Shown here one piece after another: positions 1 to 4,168 of a DNA stretch of 6,710 bases. The notes beneath the pieces were generated by a model, which saw only the letters and a program-made list of their open reading frames with translations, ran no database searches and had not been told where the DNA came from. The stretch spans positions 1-6,710 of the forward strand of contig JAFRMM010000052.1 in NCBI GenBank assembly GCA_017430675.1, read 5' to 3'. Position numbers and translations under genes: made by a program. This stretch comes from Prevotella sp. GTDB taxonomy: Bacteria > Bacteroidota > Bacteroidia > Bacteroidales > Bacteroidaceae. Within the stretch, counting starts at the first letter, position 1. Every line of letters begins with the position of its first letter.

Positions 1-128
1 CCCATGATGATCGTATGCCCAGTGGTGAGCGCCTTGAAGCGCTTCAGGTCATTAGGCAACCAATAGATCAACTTATTCTGAAATCCGATGGCGCGATTCT
101 TCGCCACCGCTGCAATAATGGAAATCAT
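1..128 (-). CDS. folA: Dihydrofolate reductase, N-terminal part (cut by left window edge)
   Basis: Reduces dihydrofolate to tetrahydrofolate with NADPH in the cytoplasm, restoring the folate oxidised by thymidylate synthase. Only the first 42 codons are present; the gene runs off the left edge. The peptide starts MISIIAAVAKNRAIG, the usual DHFR first beta strand, and continues through the Met20-loop region to LPNDLKRFK. Asp27, the substrate-binding acid in E. coli numbering, is in place with no gaps, and the partial peptide ends at TIIM before a Gly codon, as in the conserved strand that follows. Residues 20-23 read LIYW where E. coli has MPWN. The ATG lies 23 nt after the thyA stop, directly after a heptad repeat array and without a Shine-Dalgarno. 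Co-transcription with thyA is very likely. Family certain; the missing C-terminal three quarters cannot be judged. Confidence 0.93.
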   Translation of the reverse strand, partial: MISIIAAVAKNRAIGFQNKLIYWLPNDLKRFKALTTGHTIIM

Positions 129-156
129 AACTATAAACTATCAACTATCAACTATA
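129..156. repeat. Tandem 7-bp repeat, four units, in the thyA-folA gap
   Basis: On the plus strand four 7-mers follow each other without interruption: AACTATA, AACTATC, AACTATC, AACTATA (129-135, 136-142, 143-149, 150-156). They fill the whole 23-nt space between thyA and folA and reach into thyA, so the thyA stop codon TAG (152-154) lies inside the last unit. In the direction of transcription the unit reads GATAGTT or TATAGTT. A diverged five-unit array of the same family in the opposite orientation lies at 1205-1239. The function is unknown. Confidence 0.85.
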
Positions 157-946
157 CACTAACCTCTGCCTTAATATGTGGATGGGGATCATAACCTTCA
201 AGTTGGAAGTCCTCGTACTGGAAGTCGAAGAGTGACTTGACATCCGGATTGAGGATCATACGAGGCAGCGGACGTGGCTCACGGGTGAGTTGCAACTTCG
301 CCTGTTCGATATGGTTCAGATAGAGGTGGGTATCGCCAGTGGTGTGGATGAAGTCACCAGCCTTATAACCTGTCACCTGTGCCATCATCTGCAACAGCAG
401 GGCATAGGAAGCAATGTTAAAGGGTACGCCCAGGAAGGTGTCAGCCGAACGCTGGTAGAGTTGCAGCGACAAACGGTCACCAGCCACGTAGAACTGGAAG
501 ATGGTGTGACAGGGAGGCAGTGCCATCTCGTTGACCTCGGCTACATTCCAGGCAGATACGATCATACGACGGGAGTTGGGATTGTTCTTCAACTGATCCA
601 GCACGTATTGAATTTGGTCGATGGTACCACCTTTATAGTCGGGCCATGAGCGCCACTGATGACCATAGACGGGTCCGAGTTCTCCGTTTTCGTCAGCCCA
701 CTCGTTCCAAATGCGTACACCATGCTCCTGCAGGTATTTCACGTTCGTGTCGCCTTTCAGGAACCACAACAGTTCGTAGATGATCGACTTCAGATGGAGT
801 TTCTTGGTGGTGAGCAAAGGGAATCCGTCGTCGAGGTTGTAACGGCTCTGGGTGCCGAAGATGCTGATGGTTCCTGTACCTGTACGGTCACCTTTCTCAG
901 TGCCTTCAGTCAGGATACGATTGAGGATGTCTAAATACTGTTTCAT
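152..946 (-). CDS. thyA: Thymidylate synthase
   Basis: Makes dTMP from dUMP using 5,10-methylene-tetrahydrofolate as both one-carbon donor and reductant; homodimeric cytoplasmic enzyme. With the start at 946 the protein is 264 residues, the same length as E. coli ThyA, and the key residues fall at the same numbers: Arg21, Arg126-Arg127, nucleophile Cys146 in PPCHT, Arg166 in YQRSAD, Asn177 in PFNIAS, and His207 and Tyr209 in DTHLYLNH. An ATG 57 nt further upstream is possible, but it would add 19 residues that fit no ThyA and would lie inside the preceding gene. The chosen ATG overlaps the TGA stop of the methyltransferase gene (ATGA, 943-946), which suggests translational coupling. folA follows after 23 nt. 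The enzyme looks intact. Confidence 0.97.
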   Translation of the reverse strand: MKQYLDILNRILTEGTEKGDRTGTGTISIFGTQSRYNLDDGFPLLTTKKLHLKSIIYELLWFLKGDTNVKYLQEHGVRIWNEWADENGELGPVYGHQWRSWPDYKGGTIDQIQYVLDQLKNNPNSRRMIVSAWNVAEVNEMALPPCHTIFQFYVAGDRLSLQLYQRSADTFLGVPFNIASYALLLQMMAQVTGYKAGDFIHTTGDTHLYLNHIEQAKLQLTREPRPLPRMILNPDVKSLFDFQYEDFQLEGYDPHPHIKAEVSV

Positions 947-2142
947 TGTATATCTATGATTTTTATTTCTTCTGATGGGAGATGGGTGGTCTTGATGCGC
1001 CAAGGCTTCGGATAGAGGTTGTTGGCGCGATTACCGATATTCTTGACGGGTCCCAGAGGAATACCCTTGTAAGTGACGGTGACGATGCTGCGAGGGGTGT
1101 CGGCAGGCAGTGTCAAAGCCTCGCCACGGAGATATTTCAGAGCGTCAGGATAGGAGAGATCTATTCGAGGACGGTCGCCCTCTGGTAAATCTGGAGAAAG
1201 AACTTTTAGTTTATAGCGGAGAGTTGATAGTTGATAGTTTTTGGGCGATTGCTCACTATACACTTTCTTGCGCAGCGCGCAAAGGAACAAGCCTTCACTC
1301 TTTGTGATGCCAGGGATGAAACGATAGACGGGAGCGTCGAAGTCTGGGAGCAACGAACCTGTAATCCCCCATTCGGGTTGCGTGGGAATCTCCAACGCTT
1401 CTGCCTCGTAGGTATCCATGATCCATCGCACATTCTCTTCATTCTCCTTCGTATTAAAGGTACAAGTGCTATAGATCAGGAGACCGCCAGGCTTGAGACA
1501 TTCCCAGGCATCGGCCACAATCTCACGTTGCAGTCGCCAGCACTTCTCCACATTCTGCGGACTCCATTCGCTGATGGTGGCAGGATCCTTACGGAACATG
1601 CCTTCACCAGAACAGGGTACATCGCAGAGAATCACGTCGAACTGCGTCTTTGCCTTTCGATAGTCGCGCGGATAGTTGTTGGTGACGATACAGTCAGGCC
1701 AGCCCCATTTCGTGATGTTCTCCAGAAGGATCTGTGCGCGTGAGGCGATGGGCTCATTGCTGACCAGCAGGCTCCCTTCAGGCAGAACACTGCGGGCAGC
1801 CGTCGATTTCCCACCAGGAGCGGCACAGAGGTCGAGCATGGCGACAGGCTCCTGAACGAACTGCCTGAGCGCATGACACACAAACATCGAGGCGGCTTCC
1901 TGCACATAATAACAGCCAGCGTGGAAGAGGGGGTCGAAGGTGAACGGCGGTCGTCCTTCCAGATAAAATCCTTCCTCGCACCAGGGAACGGCGTGCTGGG
2001 GTCTGGCCCCAGTGTGGTATCTGGGGTTGAGACGGATGCTGGTGGGAGCCTCCTCGTTGAAGGCTTCCATATAGCGGTTAAAGCGTGCCTCGCCCATCAC
2101 CTGCCTGGTTTCTTGGATGAATTCTTCTGGTAATTGCGCCAT
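943..2142 (-). CDS. rsmF: RsmF-like 16S rRNA (cytosine-C5)-methyltransferase, NOL1/NOP2/Sun family
   Basis: Predicted SAM-dependent RNA m5C methyltransferase. With the start at 2142 it has 399 residues. Residues 1-95 form the N-terminal family domain; the catalytic Rossmann domain follows, with SAM motif [11 protein letters not shown] at 104-113, motif [10 protein letters not shown] (Cys177) and the nucleophile motif STC (Cys227). A C-terminal RsmF-type domain covers about 320-399 ([20 protein letters not shown]). E. coli RsmF, which modifies C1407 of 16S rRNA, is longer (479 residues), so the exact target here is inferred. The ORF is open to an ATG at 2181, but that would run through the promoter; MAQLPEEF is the family-like start. 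Residues 302-313, in the linker between domains, are encoded by a heptad repeat. First gene of the rsmF-thyA-folA unit. Confidence 0.88.
   Translation of the reverse strand: MAQLPEEFIQETRQVMGEARFNRYMEAFNEEAPTSIRLNPRYHTGARPQHAVPWCEEGFYLEGRPPFTFDPLFHAGCYYVQEAASMFVCHALRQFVQEPVAMLDLCAAPGGKSTAARSVLPEGSLLVSNEPIASRAQILLENITKWGWPDCIVTNNYPRDYRKAKTQFDVILCDVPCSGEGMFRKDPATISEWSPQNVEKCWRLQREIVADAWECLKPGGLLIYSTCTFNTKENEENVRWIMDTYEAEALEIPTQPEWGITGSLLPDFDAPVYRFIPGITKSEGLFLCALRKKVYSEQSPKNYQLSTLRYKLKVLSPDLPEGDRPRIDLSYPDALKYLRGEALTLPADTPRSIVTVTYKGIPLGPVKNIGNRANNLYPKPWRIKTTHLPSEEIKIIDIQ
1205..1239. repeat. Heptad repeat array inside the methyltransferase gene
   Basis: Five in-register 7-mers on the plus strand: TTTAGTT, TATAGCG, GAGAGTT, GATAGTT, GATAGTT. 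The last two are exact copies of the unit at 129-156 read on the other strand; the first three are diverged. In the sense of the methyltransferase gene the unit reads AACTATC and is translated as part of the linker at residues 302-313 ([12 protein letters not shown]). A further 10-bp match to the thyA-folA gap, ACTATACACT, occurs at 1255-1264 and at 151-160. The array keeps the reading frame open. Confidence 0.75.
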
Positions 2143-2150
2143 TTTCGTTG

Positions 2151-2182
2151 CAAAGTTAGTGCAAACTGAGCGAAAAACCAAA
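2151..2182 (-). promoter_or_regulatory. Bacteroidetes-type promoter of the rsmF-thyA-folA unit
   Basis: On the minus strand a -7 element TAACTTTG (2158-2151) fits the Bacteroidetes consensus TAnnTTTG. A -33 TTTG (2182-2179) precedes it by 20 nt, the usual spacing for the primary sigma factor of this phylum. Transcription should begin a few nucleotides after 2151, which leaves only a handful of bases before the ATG at 2142, with no room for a ribosome binding site. The position also argues against the upstream ATG at 2181. Confidence 0.75.
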
Positions 2183-2199
2183 TTATATTTGAGTTTTTC
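2172..2199. promoter_or_regulatory. AT-rich dyad covering the -33 element, possible operator
   Basis: Perfect inner palindrome CAAAT-TAT-ATTTG (2179-2191), flanked by GAAAAAC (2172-2178) and, after one unpaired A, GTTTTTC (2193-2199). The -33 TTTG of the minus-strand promoter lies within the dyad, so a bound protein would compete with RNA polymerase. GAAAAACCA from its left arm recurs at 2254-2262, immediately before the -7 region of the plus-strand promoter. No regulator is identified; chance symmetry in AT-rich DNA is possible. Confidence 0.4.
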
Positions 2200-2218
2200 C
2201 GAAGTGCAGCCTACCTTC

Positions 2219-2234
2219 GCGCAGTTTTCTGCGC
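2219..2234. repeat. GC-rich perfect inverted repeat between the divergent promoters
   Basis: GCGCAG-TTTT-CTGCGC: a 6-bp perfect stem with a 4-nt spacer in otherwise AT-rich DNA. It lies upstream of both divergent promoters, so it is not in either expected transcript. There is no U-run after it on either strand, which argues against an intrinsic terminator for genes that in any case diverge here. A protein-binding site is the more likely reading. Confidence 0.5.
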
Positions 2235-2263
2235 AAAATTAAAAAAAATATGGGAAAAACCAT

Positions 2264-2271
2264 TATCTTTG
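2264..2271 (+). promoter_or_regulatory. -7 promoter element of the sigma/PspC operon
   Basis: TATCTTTG matches TAnnTTTG and is followed by CA, as is common in Bacteroidetes promoters. No clear TTTG or TTG is found about 20 nt upstream, where the DNA is an A-run (2241-2249), so the -33 half is weak. Expected transcription start is near 2276, giving a leader of roughly 85 nt before the first gene. A 5-bp dyad GCAAC/GTTGC (2271-2275 and 2289-2293) spans the expected start site. Confidence 0.65.
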
Positions 2272-2346
2272 CAACTAATTTATGATTTGTTGCGTCAAAC
2301 AGACAAAGAAACCCCAAAGTAAGCGGGTAAAAAAGTAAAAAACAAA

Positions 2347-2352
2347 AAGGAG
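2347..2352 (+). promoter_or_regulatory. Shine-Dalgarno-like site before the first operon gene
   Basis: AAGGAG with 7 nt to the ATG at 2360, in an A-rich leader. It is notable because most genes in this window lack one, and it supports 2360 as the start. Confidence 0.65.
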
Positions 2353-2359
2353 AAAAGAT

Positions 2360-3046
2360 ATGAAGAAGTATTTATTCGCAATCGCCATGGTGCTCTCGCT
2401 CAGCATGAATGCTGACGCAGCAGCACAGAAGCACCGCCATACGCCCCGTACGGAGCAGGTGGACTCTACTAAAAACAATCGAAACGCAATCGAAGCCTTT
2501 TCTGACACTACAGCCGTTGCTGGTGATTCCATCGACGCCTATTCAAACACCCGGCATGTCAGCGTCTATGCTGATGACGACGTGGATGGCTTTATGGAAC
2601 AGGTGTTCGGCTCTATGGATGGAAAAGCCTTCACGGGTATAATAATCGTCCTGGGCACGCTCTTCATCCTGTTTGTGCTTTTCCCGATTATTATCATCAT
2701 CGCCGTGATCTACTTCATCAACAGAAACCGGAAGGACAGAATCAAACTGGCGCAGATGGCCATGGAAAAAGGACAGCCGATACCTGACGAACTGTTGAAG
2801 GAGAAACAGGCCTCTTGGGACAGATCAGACTATCAGACGGGGCTCCGACAGATGTTCACAGGCGTAGGACTCGCCATCTTCCTGGGAATCGTGGCAGGTA
2901 AGGTAGGCTTCGGCATCGGTGCACTCGTATTCTTCATCGGACTCGGCAAGTGGTTTATCGCCCGACAGTCGGGTAACGTGGGAAACGACTCTCATTTTAA
3001 TAATACGACAGACGTTAGTAACAATACAAATAATTCAGGATTATGA
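2360..3046 (+). CDS. Membrane protein with signal peptide, DUF6249-like
   Basis: 228 residues; I place it tentatively in the DUF6249 type of Bacteroidetes membrane proteins, whose function is unknown. Residues 1-20 look like a signal peptide (KK, then a hydrophobic core) with cleavage near ADA/AA. Residues 21-90 form a polar, Thr/Asp/Asn-rich stretch. A very hydrophobic segment at 92-120 is followed by the positive cluster NRNRKDRIKLAQMAMEKGQPIPDE, typical of this family, which would place 121-165 in the cytoplasm. Two shorter Gly-rich hydrophobic segments at about 166-180 and 183-200 follow, then an Asn/Thr-rich tail. The start is supported by AAGGAG 7 nt upstream. The stop overlaps the next start codon (ATGA), so it is the lead gene of the PspC/sigma operon. 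A part in sensing or relaying envelope state is only a guess. Confidence 0.85.
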   Translation: MKKYLFAIAMVLSLSMNADAAAQKHRHTPRTEQVDSTKNNRNAIEAFSDTTAVAGDSIDAYSNTRHVSVYADDDVDGFMEQVFGSMDGKAFTGIIIVLGTLFILFVLFPIIIIIAVIYFINRNRKDRIKLAQMAMEKGQPIPDELLKEKQASWDRSDYQTGLRQMFTGVGLAIFLGIVAGKVGFGIGALVFFIGLGKWFIARQSGNVGNDSHFNNTTDVSNNTNNSGL

Positions 3047-3240
3047 ATAAGAGATTGACACGCTCTAATGACAGAGTTTGGGCTGGGGTTTGCGGCGGTA
3101 TCGCCGAGTATCTGGAGTTCGACCCCGTATTGGTAAGAATCGCATACGCTTTCTTGACACTCTTCACAGCCTTTAGCGGATTGATCTTCTACTTCGTGTT
3201 GTGGATCGTGATGCCAGAGAAGAACCTCTTGGAAAAGTAA
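3043..3240 (+). CDS. PspC-domain small membrane protein
   Basis: 65 residues, almost entirely one PspC domain: RLTRSNDRVWAGVCGGIAEY at 4-23, then LEFDPVLVRIAYAFLTLF and a transmembrane segment at about 33-57 ending in WIVMPEK, the usual close of the domain. In enterobacteria PspC is an inner-membrane part of the phage-shock response and signals through PspB and PspA; none of those partners is in this window. The ATG overlaps the TGA of the previous gene (3043-3046), and an AGGA is too close to it to act as a normal ribosome binding site, so coupling is likely. The ECF sigma gene follows after 15 nt. That position makes a membrane sensor feeding the sigma factor plausible, but unproven. Confidence 0.93.
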   Translation: MNKRLTRSNDRVWAGVCGGIAEYLEFDPVLVRIAYAFLTLFTAFSGLIFYFVLWIVMPEKNLLEK

Positions 3241-3255
3241 AACAATCATATCAGA

Positions 3256-3795
3256 GTGGCAGAGTTCAGCGATATCTCTCTAGTGACGCAGGTGGCGGTA
3301 TTCCGAAACAAGAAGGCATTTGACCAGCTTGTGAGGAAATATCAGTCGCCTGTACGTCGGTTCTTCCTGAATCAGACGCTGGGAGATGAACAGTTGAGCG
3401 ACGACCTGGCTCAGGAGACCTTCATCAAGGCATACGTGAACATCACCAAGTTTCGTGGCATGTCCAGTTTCTCAACCTGGTTGATGAGAATCGCCTATAA
3501 TGTGTTCTATGATGAGGTACGCGCCCGGCATCAGACAGAGGATGTGGATACCTCCGTCACTGTGGCTCGCCAGACTGTCTCCGCCAATGATACGCTGAAG
3601 ATGGATATCTATGCGGCACTGGCACTTCTGAAGCCTGACGAACGCACGTGTATCACCCTGCAACTCATCGATGGTTACCCGATTGATCAGATCAGTAAGG
3701 TCACAGGCATCGCAGAGAACACGGTGAAGTCGCATCTGAGACGAGGAAAGGAAAAAATGGCAAACTATTTAAAGGAGAATGGCTATGACAGATAA
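3256..3795 (+). CDS. ECF-family RNA polymerase sigma factor
   Basis: 179 residues with the two-domain layout of group IV sigma factors. Sigma2 spans about 21-90: DDLAQETFIKAY (49-60) is region 2.2, the core-binding helix, and FRGMSSFSTWLMRIAYNVFY (66-85) covers 2.3-2.4, which melts and reads the -10. Sigma4 spans about 115-172, with the helix-turn-helix YPIDQISKVTGIAENTVKSH (141-160) reading the -35. There is no region 1 or 3 and no long C-terminal extension. The start is a GTG: an in-frame stop (the PspC TAA at 3238-3240) lies just upstream and no ATG fits, while MAEFSDISLVTQV matches the typical N-terminus. No Shine-Dalgarno is near, so translation probably depends on the upstream genes. 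The gene overlaps the next by 11 nt. The regulon is not visible. Confidence 0.95.
   Translation: MAEFSDISLVTQVAVFRNKKAFDQLVRKYQSPVRRFFLNQTLGDEQLSDDLAQETFIKAYVNITKFRGMSSFSTWLMRIAYNVFYDEVRARHQTEDVDTSVTVARQTVSANDTLKMDIYAALALLKPDERTCITLQLIDGYPIDQISKVTGIAENTVKSHLRRGKEKMANYLKENGYDR
3771..3777 (+). promoter_or_regulatory. Ribosome binding site that decides the start of the next gene
   Basis: AAAGGAG inside the sigma gene. It is 1 nt from an ATG at 3779 but 7 nt from the ATG at 3785, so 3785 is the better start. Confidence 0.65.
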
Positions 3796-4168
3796 AGAAA
3801 ATATGATGATAGAGGCGCTCTTCAAGCAGGCTGCCCAGCAGCAGATTGAAGACAATGGCTTTACGGAGCGGGTGATGAAGAACCTGCCCGACAGGAAACT
3901 GGATGTGGCAAGACGGCTGTCACAGTTGTGGACGTTGTTCTGCTTGGTGGTGGCTGGTGTGCTGTTCTTCGTATTTGGCGGCTGGCAGGTGGTGACTGGT
4001 CTTTTCTATGCCAGTCTTCGTGTGATGCTTGGCTGGTTGGAGGTGCAGATGGTGACGGCTCCTACCGCTGAGATTCCCGTCAACCTCTGGAGCATCCTGT
4101 TGCTGGTGGCTATCGTGTTAGTTTACCTGCCTTATCTAACAGCCCGTAAGTTGTCCGCAACACTCTGA
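3785..4168 (+). CDS. Small membrane protein after the sigma factor, DUF5056-like, possible anti-sigma partner
   Basis: 127 residues from the ATG at 3785; an ATG at 3779 would add only MA and sits too close to the ribosome binding site. The N-terminal 45 residues are polar and helical, with DNGFTERVMKNLPDR at 23-37, a pattern I associate with DUF5056 proteins found beside Bacteroidales ECF genes. Hydrophobic segments follow at about 48-68 and 101-119, with a weaker one near 70-85. A short cytoplasmic N-terminus before membrane helices, encoded just after the sigma gene, fits an anti-sigma-like role, but no zinc-binding HxxxCxxC motif is present and no inhibition is shown. It overlaps the sigma gene by 11 nt, and its last 59 bp overlap the convergent lipoprotein gene. 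Confidence 0.82.
   Translation: MTDKENMMIEALFKQAAQQQIEDNGFTERVMKNLPDRKLDVARRLSQLWTLFCLVVAGVLFFVFGGWQVVTGLFYASLRVMLGWLEVQMVTAPTAEIPVNLWSILLLVAIVLVYLPYLTARKLSATL

Noticed and set aside
129..156. Heptad array as a CRISPR or minisatellite locus
   Set aside because: The units are 7 bp without spacers and there are only four, with no cas genes, so it is a short simple-sequence tandem repeat.
290..649. 119-codon plus-strand reading frame opposite thyA
   Set aside because: It lies entirely antisense to an intact, well-conserved thyA and its product resembles no family. The open frame follows from the codon pattern of thyA.
947..1003. Upstream start giving a 283-residue ThyA
   Set aside because: The additional 19 residues ([10 protein letters not shown]...) fit no ThyA and overlap the C-terminus of the preceding gene. 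The 264-residue form matches E. coli ThyA in length and active-site numbering.
1231..1743. 170-codon plus-strand reading frame opposite the methyltransferase gene
   Set aside because: It is antisense to conserved catalytic motifs, has no promoter or ribosome binding site, and its translation has no recognisable domain.
2143..2181. Upstream ATG adding 13 residues to the methyltransferase
   Set aside because: The additional segment would be encoded by the promoter itself (-7 and -33 elements), so it would not be transcribed.
2219..2234. GC-rich hairpin as an intrinsic terminator
   Set aside because: No T-run follows on either strand, and the flanking genes point away from it.
2275..2532. 85-codon minus-strand reading frame across the sigma operon leader
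   Set aside because: It runs opposite the plus-strand promoter leader and a signal peptide; its hydrophobic look comes from complementing A-rich DNA.
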